Shown here piece by piece: positions 1-7,788 of a stretch of 64,000 nucleotides of DNA. Numbering within the stretch: position 1 is the first letter of the stretch; each line of letters begins with the position of its first letter. The stretch covers positions 2,108,001 through 2,172,000 of the forward strand of contig NZ_CP166961.1 in assembly GCF_041410465.1 (NCBI RefSeq), written 5' to 3'. The translations under genes were made by a program, and so were the position numbers. The notes under the pieces are model-generated. The model did not search any database. It was not told where the DNA came from and saw only the letters and a program-made list of their open reading frames with translations. The stretch is from Thalassotalea sp. 273M-4 (lineage in GTDB: Bacteria > Pseudomonadota > Gammaproteobacteria > Enterobacterales > Alteromonadaceae).

Positions 1-400
1 AGCAGGAACCATATTATGTCAATTCATCAGCTGCCCTTTTGGGCCAGCCTGCTGGGTTGCAGTTCGCGTTTATCGCTAGTGCGATAGCTTCTGACAAACA
101 GGTTTATGAAAAAGAAGTCTATGAATATGAACGTAACCAGCAGAGCACGATTGTACCGCTCGATGTGAAAGATACAGAGCGTCGCGCATTTTTAGAGGTA
201 ATATGCCTGATGCTAGCATTAGTGCCAATGCAGATGAAACAGAGTACGACATGACGGTTGATTACCGAATTCAGTAAGGCTGGGCTGAGCGACTCTGGAT
301 AAGGACTCGCCTAGCCTATGTTAACCAGGACGAGGCTTTAGGAGGTAACGACTTTGTTGATTTTCGCATCATTATTAATTATGACTTTGGTCTACTCTAA
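1..400 (+). pseudogene. C-terminal remnant of an outer-membrane porin, frameshifted and with an in-frame stop
   Basis: The reading frame is open from the left edge (phase of position 3) to about 195. The porin-like reading then moves to another frame from about 197 (GNMPDASISANADETEYDM), meets TAA at 275-277 and resumes in the same frame to TAA at 398-400, ending in NYDFGLL. The last stretch, with TRLAYVNQDEA and VDFRIIINYDF, has the alternating pattern and ending of an OprD-type porin barrel. One frameshift near 190-199 plus one nonsense codon indicate a decayed gene. The beginning lies outside the window. A sequencing error could explain one lesion but less easily both. Family assignment is by eye. 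Confidence 0.6.
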
Positions 401-412
401 AGGAAAAATGTT

Positions 413-1915
413 ATGAACATAGGTAAAGCAAGCCTCGCAATCTGTGTGGCCACGGCACTTGGTTTTACGGCGTCTGCAGAAACTTCGCCTGAACAAGTCA
501 GTCGTCAGGCAACCCTTGAAGAAATGCGTGAGCTTAAACGCATGCGGGACCAATTAGCTGAGCAAACCCGTGAATTTGAACGGCGTATTGCTGCGCTTGA
601 GGAGATGGTAGGAGAAGATGATAGCGACACGGCTGTCATTGTTGATGAGCCACAGGAAGCTTCAGGCGCATCGGTGAGTCGTCAACCCCCGCCCGTACCG
701 GCCCCCTCTGAAGTGCCTAATTGGCAGCCTTTTGAACCTGGTAAAGGCTTTGTTCTGTCTCGCTCTAAATGGGGCGAACTCGACTTTTCGGCGTTTTCTT
801 ATGCCCGATATCTGAACCAGGGCAACTTTGAAAATACCTACACAGATACGTTTGATCGAGTGCGGGAGTTAGACAAACGCAATGATATTCAAATGCAAAA
901 AGTAACCCTGAACTTTAAAGGTTGGCTTTTTGATCCTAAGTTTCGCTATCTATTTTACACTTGGACGTCCAATACCAGTCAGGGGGATCTCAGTCAGGTA
1001 GTCGTAGCAGGTAATTTAGGTTATCAGTTTAACGAACACTTCAACCTGTATGCAGGTATTGGAGGGCTGCCATCAACTCGCTCAACAAATTATACCTTTC
1101 CAAACTGGCTTAAAAACGACCATAGAACCATTGCCGATGAGTTTTTTAGAGGCTCATACACAACCGGTATTTGGGCTAATGGTAAAATCACCGATGGCCT
1201 TGAGTATCGTATGATGCTTGGCAACAACCTGAGTCAACTGGGGGTTAATGCGGTGCAGCTTGATGATGGATTAAACACCGTTTCTGCCGCGCTTTGGTGG
1301 ATGCCGACCACAGGGGAATACGGTCCGGGTCAGGGGCTAGGAGATTATGAATATCACGATGACTTAGCCACATTGTTCGGCCTACACTTTACCCGCAGCC
1401 GCGAAGATGCACAGGGTCAATCTGATACCGAGGGCTTTGAGAATTCACAACTGAGATTATCTGATGGCACCTTAATCTTCAGTAACGATCCGTTTATGAC
1501 GGGAGCGAATATTCGCAAGGCGACCTATCAGATGGCGGCGATAAACGGTGGCTTCAAATATCGTGGCTGGTCACTTGATGCCGAGGCGTATTATCGCCAA
1601 ATGGATGACTTTGCAACTATCGGAACGATTCCTGTTTCGTCGATAACGGATCACGGCTTTCAAATCCAAGGTTCGATGATGATCATGCCAGAAAAACTAC
1701 AAGGTTATCTCGGCTATTCAAAAATATACGGTGATTACGGCAATCCCTACGACGTGTCAGTTGGGGTCAATTGGTTTCCATTTTCGCGCAAGGAAATACG
1801 TGTCAATGTGCAGGGACTTTACCTCGACGACTCTCCGGTGGGGTATTCGTCAGTACCGTTTTCTGTGGGCGCCAACGGCTGGGCATTAACTACCGACTTG
1901 ATTGTTGCTTTTTAG
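413..1915 (+). CDS. Outer-membrane porin-like protein with N-terminal coiled coil
   Basis: 500 residues. Residues 1-22 form a signal peptide ending in TASA. Residues about 28-66 are a charged heptad-rich coiled coil (EEMRELKRMRDQLAEQ), followed by an acidic and Pro-rich linker to about 105. The rest is a beta-barrel pattern of alternating aromatic strands (LDFSAFSYARYL, KVTLNFKGW) ending in a C-terminal Phe, the usual outer-membrane insertion signal. The arrangement recalls OprO/OprP-type porins whose coiled coil sits in the periplasm. Substrate is unknown. AGGA at 401-404 sits 8 bases before the ATG. It directly follows the porin remnant at 1-400, so it may once have been part of a porin pair. 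Confidence 0.75.
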   Translation: MNIGKASLAICVATALGFTASAETSPEQVSRQATLEEMRELKRMRDQLAEQTREFERRIAALEEMVGEDDSDTAVIVDEPQEASGASVSRQPPPVPAPSEVPNWQPFEPGKGFVLSRSKWGELDFSAFSYARYLNQGNFENTYTDTFDRVRELDKRNDIQMQKVTLNFKGWLFDPKFRYLFYTWTSNTSQGDLSQVVVAGNLGYQFNEHFNLYAGIGGLPSTRSTNYTFPNWLKNDHRTIADEFFRGSYTTGIWANGKITDGLEYRMMLGNNLSQLGVNAVQLDDGLNTVSAALWWMPTTGEYGPGQGLGDYEYHDDLATLFGLHFTRSREDAQGQSDTEGFENSQLRLSDGTLIFSNDPFMTGANIRKATYQMAAINGGFKYRGWSLDAEAYYRQMDDFATIGTIPVSSITDHGFQIQGSMMIMPEKLQGYLGYSKIYGDYGNPYDVSVGVNWFPFSRKEIRVNVQGLYLDDSPVGYSSVPFSVGANGWALTTDLIVAF

Positions 1916-2120
1916 AATGTGGTTAAAGGTTTATTCTTTTAAATGCCCACTCAGACACCATTAAAAATGGCTACAAAGACACAAAATGGTCGTCCAAAGT
2001 AACCTCACAGCGAGGGAGATGCCACCCCATAATATGGGGGGATGCCTTTGCTCTTTACCAGACTTTGTGAATGACTTTTAATGACACCAGAAAATTATAA
2101 TCCATTGAATTAAAAACAAA

Positions 2121-2152
2121 AAAGGATCTACATGTTAGATCCTTTATTTTTT
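2121..2152. terminator. Bidirectional rho-independent terminator
   Basis: Perfect 10-bp stem AAAGGATCTA / TAGATCCTTT around the loop CATGT, followed by ATTTTTT on the plus strand and a T-rich tract on the minus strand. It lies between the convergent porin (plus) and glutaredoxin (minus) genes. Confidence 0.85.
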
Positions 2153-2194
2153 CTCTGCACTACAAGGGCTATTTTTTTATATTTACTGATTTGG

Positions 2195-2419
2195 TTATTT
2201 ATATAACTGATTAAATTGCTTTATGGAAAAGCCGTTTAAAAACCTATCGCCAATTTTTATAACCGGTACAGCGCGAAAGCCAGTTTGATTAAACTCTTTA
2301 CGACCATTTGGGGTACTTACATTACACAGGCGATATTTAATTCCTTGTTGGTCTAGGTAGCGTTTTGCTGTATCGCAATGTGGGCAGCGACTCATGCTAT
2401 AAAGAACCACGCGTTTCAT
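2195..2419 (-). CDS. Glutaredoxin family protein
   Basis: 74 residues with a single thioredoxin fold. It has a dithiol CPHC active site at residues 12-15 and the cis-proline segment AVPVIKIGD near residue 50, followed by GFS as in NrdH/Grx-type proteins. It probably reduces protein disulfides or mixed disulfides in the cytoplasm; no signal peptide is present. Its ATG overlaps the stop of the upstream DsbA-like gene (shared bases 2416-2419), so the two are translationally coupled. The 74-residue length is typical of small glutaredoxins. The physiological partner is not evident from the sequence. Confidence 0.85.
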   Translation of the reverse strand: MKRVVLYSMSRCPHCDTAKRYLDQQGIKYRLCNVSTPNGRKEFNQTGFRAVPVIKIGDRFLNGFSIKQFNQLYK

Positions 2420-3018
2420 CGTTTTAATTCGAGCTCTACCGCTTCAACAATCGTTTCTGGCTTGGTTAAATATAAATTGTGGTTTAGCAAAATTAAATTA
2501 TCGTCTTTTGCCAACAATAACGCTGGAAAAGCTTGGGTTTGCATCAACTCTTGTAATTCAGCAATGCCTGCTAAGTTAAACTCTGCATCTTTACTTAACA
2601 CTGAACGAAAAACTTTCGCCGGCGGTGACAATTTAAATTCTTTGATGATGTCATTAAAATCGTCTTGTTGGCGCAATGGATTTCCGTCTTGAAAGTGGGC
2701 TTTTTGCAAGGCATTTAAAACCGCTAGAGACTTGGCTGGCTCACGCTTATTTACCCACGTTAATAAGTTGGCACTGATGGTGCCATCTTTATCGTCTTGG
2801 ATAAAACGTAAATAATTTTCTGAAAAAGTCACACTGCTTTGCGCTTGTACTTGCTTAGCCGTTTTTACTTCAATGCCATCACTGCCATCATAATGAACGA
2901 CATGAAACAAGTGAATCGGCATGTCTTTATAAGCATGATGAATATGATTCAACAACGCCGTAGAGGCATAACTCCACGGGCAATGACTGTCATAAATAAA
3001 ATAGATCTCTGCGTTCAT
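2416..3018 (-). CDS. DsbA-like thioredoxin-fold protein with monothiol CPWS site
   Basis: 200 residues. The N-terminal strand IYFIYDSHCPWSY places a single Cys (C13) in a CPWS motif where DsbA enzymes carry CxxC; the fourth position is Ser16. A cis-proline-like QAFPALLL lies near residue 160. A long helical insert separates the two halves, as in DsbA and HCCA-isomerase relatives. There is no signal peptide, so it is expected in the cytoplasm. It overlaps the glutaredoxin gene by four bases, which suggests a joint redox task, for example glutathione-linked chemistry through the monothiol Cys. Exact function unknown. Confidence 0.75.
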   Translation of the reverse strand: MNAEIYFIYDSHCPWSYASTALLNHIHHAYKDMPIHLFHVVHYDGSDGIEVKTAKQVQAQSSVTFSENYLRFIQDDKDGTISANLLTWVNKREPAKSLAVLNALQKAHFQDGNPLRQQDDFNDIIKEFKLSPPAKVFRSVLSKDAEFNLAGIAELQELMQTQAFPALLLAKDDNLILLNHNLYLTKPETIVEAVELELKR

Positions 3019-3130
3019 GTTTGAAGCCTTTGTAAAAAATCAGGGATTTTAAATAGTTTAGCAACAATATACTAGCCTATCTTGTTCTTTATCAGCGATT
3101 TTTATGCCCTTGTGTTAATCTTTACAGCTG

Positions 3131-4393
3131 TTACTGATTTAACCACACATCGGCAATGGCGTGATACGCAGGTCGAAACTCGGTGCGATAGCCTTGCTCT
3201 TTGGCTTTAAGCTTGGTTAAACCAAACCATTCTTCAATATCATTTGGGTCTTGAGAGTAAGAGTCTTCTAAACCAAACTTCCACCACGCATCAAGGTACT
3301 CATGAATTGTCACCCCTGCAATAGGTAACGAGGCAGTGTAAATATCTTTTAAGTTTTGTACTAAACCAACACTTTGTTCTTCTTCACTGTTACCACCATA
3401 ACCAAAATTAGGCGGACCAGCTTGATACGCATTGGGAGAAACACTTAAACCGGTTTCAGTAATGAGCAATGGCATATTAGGATGTTGTTGTTTGATTTCT
3501 TCAATCCAACCTTGAAATAAATGACCGCTAACAAGCCCTGGCATCGTATTGGGGCGATAGTAAGGTATTGCGTAAGAATATGCATTGTGACTGCGAAAAT
3601 CTAAAAATGGTGTATCAATCAAGTCAAAGGTTCGAATGTCATTGGCATAAGATACCAAAGAGATGTTGTGATATTGCTCAGCTTCGTAGGTTTTAACATA
3701 ATCGGCCATTTCAGCAATAAACGCTTCGGTTGCGCTCACTTGGCCAGTGGTTTTAATGTATTTCCCTTGATAGCTGTTAATATTTGGATGACTATTATTG
3801 GTTTTTATAATGCTCAAATCACTTAATTCATTACCGACCAAATACGCAATCAGTGGTGGTTTTTGCTCAGGGTATACACCATAAATGCGATCAATCACTT
3901 CTCGTATATAGGCTTTGGTCTGTTGTTTAAAACCTGGGTCTTGGTAATCATCGGCATGTGAGTCTATCCAAATGGTTTGAATAAAATGTAAATCGCCTTG
4001 CTTTTTAAGAGCTTGATAGCAATATTCTGGTGCCCCCCAAAAGCGTATGGTATTAGCGCCCATATTTTTTATATTGGCAATATCAATATCTATGCGGGTC
4101 TGTAAAGACTCTGGTAATTGGCTTTGTTGCTCTAGCTCCCAGGGTAAATACCCTGGGTATGCTGGCACATAAACCACCGCTTTAATGTCAAAGGGATCAT
4201 TTAGATACTCTATATAATGCAAACTGGTGCTGTAATCTGATAATAAAGGATCTGGTGTTGGTATTATTGGCGGTTGAGATGTTTCAGGAAGGCTAGGCTC
4301 AACCTGCGTTGTGGAACTGCTTGAACCACCACACCCCACCAAAGCCAAGCTCAACATAACAAGCAAATATCGACCACATTGTTTTACATTCAT
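3131..4393 (-). CDS. Lipoprotein with glycoside-hydrolase-like TIM barrel
   Basis: 420 residues. A lipoprotein signal ends in LALVGC with the lipidated Cys at residue 21, followed by a Ser/Thr/Pro linker to about 50. The rest resembles a clan GH-A glycosidase barrel: GANTIRFWG near 112, a putative acid/base Glu189 in YLVGNEL and a putative nucleophile Glu313 in LLITETG. The C-terminal segment has aromatic residues (HEYLDAWWKFG) as in carbohydrate clefts. It may cleave or transfer a beta-glucan-type polysaccharide at the cell envelope. It is transcribed divergently from the nuclease and phosphatase genes. The glycosidase family cannot be fixed by eye. Confidence 0.7.
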   Translation of the reverse strand: MNVKQCGRYLLVMLSLALVGCGGSSSSTTQVEPSLPETSQPPIIPTPDPLLSDYSTSLHYIEYLNDPFDIKAVVYVPAYPGYLPWELEQQSQLPESLQTRIDIDIANIKNMGANTIRFWGAPEYCYQALKKQGDLHFIQTIWIDSHADDYQDPGFKQQTKAYIREVIDRIYGVYPEQKPPLIAYLVGNELSDLSIIKTNNSHPNINSYQGKYIKTTGQVSATEAFIAEMADYVKTYEAEQYHNISLVSYANDIRTFDLIDTPFLDFRSHNAYSYAIPYYRPNTMPGLVSGHLFQGWIEEIKQQHPNMPLLITETGLSVSPNAYQAGPPNFGYGGNSEEEQSVGLVQNLKDIYTASLPIAGVTIHEYLDAWWKFGLEDSYSQDPNDIEEWFGLTKLKAKEQGYRTEFRPAYHAIADVWLNQ

Positions 4394-4515
4394 TTTAACT
4401 ACCTATGACACACTACGACCCAAGCGGGATAGCAGAGATTACCTTAAATATTGCGATTAGCCAATTGCGTGATATCAATCATTTGAAGGTTTTATTGGCG
4501 CTAATTTGCACTTGG

Positions 4516-4533
4516 CTGTCATTTAAGTTTACT
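4516..4533 (+). promoter_or_regulatory. Possible PhoB half-box upstream of nuclease/phosphatase pair
   Basis: CTGTCAT at 4516-4522 is a perfect half of the PhoB box; the second half 11 bp further (GTTTACT) matches only partly. An AT-rich TATTTAAT at 4533-4540 could be a -10 region, which would leave a leader of only about ten bases before the ATG at 4557. The same heptamer also occurs by chance in coding DNA elsewhere, for example near 2990, so the evidence is weak. Confidence 0.3.
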
Positions 4534-4556
4534 ATTTAATAACTTTTTTACACTGC

Positions 4557-5690
4557 ATGGGCAACCACATCAAAACGTTTAGAATAGCCACTTTTAATGT
4601 CAGCATGGAGGCACTTAATTACCTCCCTTATAACAAAGGTGTGTCACCAAACCCTACAGGGCAAGAATTACCCCAAGCGCTAAAAAGCGAGCACCCTCAA
4701 ATTAAAAATATCGCCGAAATCATCCAGCGCGTTAACCCAGATATTATTGTGTTAAACGAATTCGATCGTGTTGATCAAAACCAAGGTAATTTATCGATAT
4801 TTATTGAGCAATTTTTGCATCAAAGCCAGCAAGGGCAAAAAGCCGTGCACTACCCTTATCGTTATCAAGGTCCGGTAAATAGTGGTCTGGTAAGTCCGTT
4901 TGATCTAAACCACAATGGGCGTCAGGGCCAATTACCACAAGACGGTTATGGCTTTGGCTATTTTCTTGGCCATTATGGCATGGCGTTGTTGTCTAAATTT
5001 CCAATAAAAGAGCGTCAAATTCGCACATTTCAACGGTTTAAATGGGCAGACATGCCTAATGCCTTAGCGCCGATGCATCCCAATACACAAACGCCTTGGT
5101 ATGAACACAAGGTATGGTCACAATTACGCTTATCGTCCAAATCTCACTGGGATATCCCTATTTTAATCGGACAAAGCACCATTCAACTGCTGATTAGCCA
5201 TCCAACACCACCGGTTTTTGATGGCCCAGAAAGAAGAAATGCATGTCGAAATCATGACGAAATTCGTTTTTGGTATGACTACATAAGTACAGACAAATGC
5301 GGTTATATATACGATGACAATGGTCATTATGGGGGCATCACCCCTGAGCATGGTTTTGTTATATTGGGTGATTTAAATGCCTGTGCGAATGAGGGCGATG
5401 GCTTAACAGGCTCAATACAGTCGCTATTGTCGCACCCTCAAATTATCGACTCAAAACCCGAAAGTTTAGGCGCTAAAGCGCACAGCCCTAACAACCCTTT
5501 TGCGAAAAACCATACCAGCGATTGGAGAATGCGAGCCGATTATGTGTTACCCTCAAAACCACATTTTACGGTGAACGCTAGTGGCGTGTTTTGGCCGTCT
5601 AAAAACAGCTCAGCTCATCACTTAGTATTAAACCGAGCAAGCGCATCAGATCACCGACTGGTTTGGCTTGATCTAACGCTGAACCAATAA
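4557..5690 (+). CDS. Endonuclease/exonuclease/phosphatase family protein
   Basis: 377 residues spanning the EEP (DNase I/exonuclease III-like) fold. Visible catalytic positions are Asn14 (ATFNV), Glu68 (VLNEFD), His215 (ISHPTPP), Asp272 and Asn274 (GDLNA), and Asp365-His366 (ASDHR). Such enzymes cleave phosphoester bonds in nucleic acids, phospholipids or sugar phosphates with a divalent metal. No signal peptide is seen from this ATG, and no Shine-Dalgarno sequence precedes it. The only in-frame codons between the upstream TAA (4524-4526) and the ATG are ten non-start codons. It lies 33 bases ahead of an exported alkaline phosphatase, suggesting a joint phosphate-scavenging role. Confidence 0.8.
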   Translation: MGNHIKTFRIATFNVSMEALNYLPYNKGVSPNPTGQELPQALKSEHPQIKNIAEIIQRVNPDIIVLNEFDRVDQNQGNLSIFIEQFLHQSQQGQKAVHYPYRYQGPVNSGLVSPFDLNHNGRQGQLPQDGYGFGYFLGHYGMALLSKFPIKERQIRTFQRFKWADMPNALAPMHPNTQTPWYEHKVWSQLRLSSKSHWDIPILIGQSTIQLLISHPTPPVFDGPERRNACRNHDEIRFWYDYISTDKCGYIYDDNGHYGGITPEHGFVILGDLNACANEGDGLTGSIQSLLSHPQIIDSKPESLGAKAHSPNNPFAKNHTSDWRMRADYVLPSKPHFTVNASGVFWPSKNSSAHHLVLNRASASDHRLVWLDLTLNQ

Positions 5691-5723
5691 ACATTGCTAT
5701 TTTAATTAACAACGTGAACGTCT

Positions 5724-7055
5724 ATGAAAACAAAAATAAAAAACATCGTATTTTCATCTTTAACCACCTTGGCCATTACCCTACCCGCACTGGCGTTGGC
5801 GAATGCGCAAACACCAAAGAACATTATTATGGTCGTTGCTGATGGTATGGGGCCGGCCTATACCACGGCTTATCGTTATTTTAAAGATGACCCAAATACA
5901 GAGATAGTTGAGCAAACCGTGTTTGACCGTCACTATGTGGGCTCAAGTTCCACTTTTCCCCATCACGACTCCGGTTATGTCACTGACTCTGCTGCCTCGG
6001 CAACGGCATTAGCCGCGGGGATAAAAAGCTACAATGGTGCCATCGGTGTTGATGCCAATAAACAACCCGTAGACTCCGTTTTAAAAATGGCCAAACAACA
6101 AGGCATGAAAACCGGTGTGGTGGTCACCTCGCAAATAAACCACGCGACCCCAGCCTCTTACCTTGCTCACAATGAGTCTCGTCGCAATTACAATGACATT
6201 GCCGACAGTTACATTGACGATGGTATTATGGCCGATGTCTACCTTGGTGGTGGTTGGCAGTACTTTATTCGCAATGACAGAAACTTAATTGAAGAATTTG
6301 AGCAGTCGGGTTTTCGTTACATCAACAGTTATGAACAGTTAAACTTTACCACCCAAAGTAATAAACTCATTGGCTTATTTGCCGACAAAGGTCTGCCGCC
6401 AGCATTAGATGACAGCAATCCGCATCGCTTACGTGAGATGACCAAGGTGGCGCTAAAACACCTTGAAGGACCACAAGGTTTTTTTATTCTTATTGAAGCC
6501 AGCCAAGTAGACTGGGCTGGACACAGTAACGATATCGCCTCGGCCATGGCAGAGATGGACGACTTAGCCAAAACCATGGAACTTTTAGAACACTACAGCG
6601 CCAGTAACCCAGATACTTTAGTGGTGTTAACCGCCGATCACAGCACCGGCGGTTTAACCATCGCGGCCAATGGCAAGTATCATTGGCAGCCACAAGATTT
6701 AACTCATTTTACAATGTCTAACTACAACATAGCCAAAGTATTAAGTGAGCTAGACATCACCTTAACAAACGTTGATGCCATGCTGCCATTTAAGCTCAGT
6801 CAAAGTCAGTTACAAACCTTGCAAGACATTAAAAAAGCCAGCAAAAACAAAACAAAAACCGACATCACTGAAGCCTTGTACGGTGCGTTAAATCAAATCG
6901 TTGACACGCATACCAACACCGGTTGGACCACCTCAGGACACACAGCTATCGATGTGCCGGTATTTGCCCTTGGTGTTGGCAAAGAGCGATTTTATGGTCA
7001 TCAAGATAATACCGATATAGCTAAAAAAATCTTTTCGCTGTTGTCTGTTCAATAA
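5724..7055 (+). CDS. Alkaline phosphatase, PhoA family
   Basis: 443 residues. A signal peptide (residues 1-28, ending LALANA) directs export to the periplasm. Asp40 in VVADGMG and nucleophile Ser89 in TDSAASATA define the active site. Further metal-ligand blocks are NHATPAS, QVDWAGHSND, TADHSTGG and the late TSGHT. It hydrolyses phosphomonoesters to release phosphate. It follows the EEP enzyme on the same strand and probably shares its transcript. Length fits PhoA enzymes (about 440-470). Together the pair could convert nucleic acids or other phosphodiesters to free phosphate, which is inference from context. Confidence 0.9.
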   Translation: MKTKIKNIVFSSLTTLAITLPALALANAQTPKNIIMVVADGMGPAYTTAYRYFKDDPNTEIVEQTVFDRHYVGSSSTFPHHDSGYVTDSAASATALAAGIKSYNGAIGVDANKQPVDSVLKMAKQQGMKTGVVVTSQINHATPASYLAHNESRRNYNDIADSYIDDGIMADVYLGGGWQYFIRNDRNLIEEFEQSGFRYINSYEQLNFTTQSNKLIGLFADKGLPPALDDSNPHRLREMTKVALKHLEGPQGFFILIEASQVDWAGHSNDIASAMAEMDDLAKTMELLEHYSASNPDTLVVLTADHSTGGLTIAANGKYHWQPQDLTHFTMSNYNIAKVLSELDITLTNVDAMLPFKLSQSQLQTLQDIKKASKNKTKTDITEALYGALNQIVDTHTNTGWTTSGHTAIDVPVFALGVGKERFYGHQDNTDIAKKIFSLLSVQ

Positions 7056-7200
7056 AGCTGATGCCAAGGTCGCCCCCCTTCCTTGGCATTAACACAACCC
7101 CCCTAGCTAAGCCGTTCGTACAATAAACTCATTGTATTATAAGGTTATAGCGCTTAAATTATATTTATCTTAGCTCGAGAAATATTAAAAAGGCGTATCC

Positions 7201-7722
7201 ATGAAGTCTCTTGAACACTTATTAAGTACCTATAAAAGTGTGCATTTAAATAAGCAAAACATTGCCACACATTTTATTGGTATTCCGTTAATTTTATGGT
7301 CGGTAGCACTGCTATTTGCGACCTTAAGTTTTACCGTAGTGGGTATAGACACTAATGTTATGCAAGTGCTCGCTGTGGTTATTTTTACTTATTACCTGCT
7401 GCTTGATGTGAAACTTGGTTTGATTGCCATTTTATTAATCGCCCCTATTTGGTTTCATGCCCAAAGCTTTGTTGCGCATCAAAGCCCCTACCTGTTGGCC
7501 ATTGGTGTGTTTGTTATTGGTTGGTTGTTTCAGTTTATTGGCCATTTTTTTGAAAAAGCCAAACCGGCGTTTTTTGATGACTTAAAACAGTTACTGATTG
7601 GGCCTTTGTTTTTGGTCGCAGAGTTATGTTTTTTGATTGGTCTGTTTAGTCAATTGGAACAGCAGATCAGCAAAGAGGCATTAAAACTTCGTGCGGCGAT
7701 TAATAGCGACTTAAAAAATTAG
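7201..7722 (+). CDS. DUF962/Mpo1-like membrane protein
   Basis: 173 residues with about four transmembrane segments. The N-terminus carries HLNKQNIATHFIGIP and the C-terminal part GWLFQFIGHFFE followed by PAFFDDL, the paired His-containing blocks of the DUF962 family. The yeast member Mpo1 is an Fe(II)-dependent dioxygenase acting on 2-hydroxy fatty acids; bacterial members are mostly unstudied, so the reaction is only a family inference. It is separated from phoA by 145 bases and probably has its own promoter. A strong terminator follows at 7752-7785. Confidence 0.8.
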   Translation: MKSLEHLLSTYKSVHLNKQNIATHFIGIPLILWSVALLFATLSFTVVGIDTNVMQVLAVVIFTYYLLLDVKLGLIAILLIAPIWFHAQSFVAHQSPYLLAIGVFVIGWLFQFIGHFFEKAKPAFFDDLKQLLIGPLFLVAELCFLIGLFSQLEQQISKEALKLRAAINSDLKN

Positions 7723-7751
7723 CGATAAATTGACAATATACCAGCGCAAGT

Positions 7752-7785
7752 AAAAGAGGATAATGCAGGGCATTATCCTCTTTTT
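7752..7785. terminator. Bidirectional rho-independent terminator
   Basis: A perfect 14-bp stem (AAAAGAGGATAATG with CATTATCCTCTTTT) around the loop CAGGG, with T-tracts on both sides. It separates the DUF962 gene (plus) from the ABC permease gene (minus), which ends four bases away. Confidence 0.9.
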
Positions 7786-7788
7786 CAT

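Noticed and set aside
2012..2056. Inverted repeat CCCCAT/ATGGGG after the porin gene
   Set aside because: The stem is short and no T-run follows; the hairpin at 2121-2152 is the better terminator.
2985..3000. CTGTCATAAAT, a Pho-box-like sequence
   Set aside because: It lies inside the coding start of the DsbA-like gene. It shows that the CTGTCAT heptamer alone is not strong evidence.
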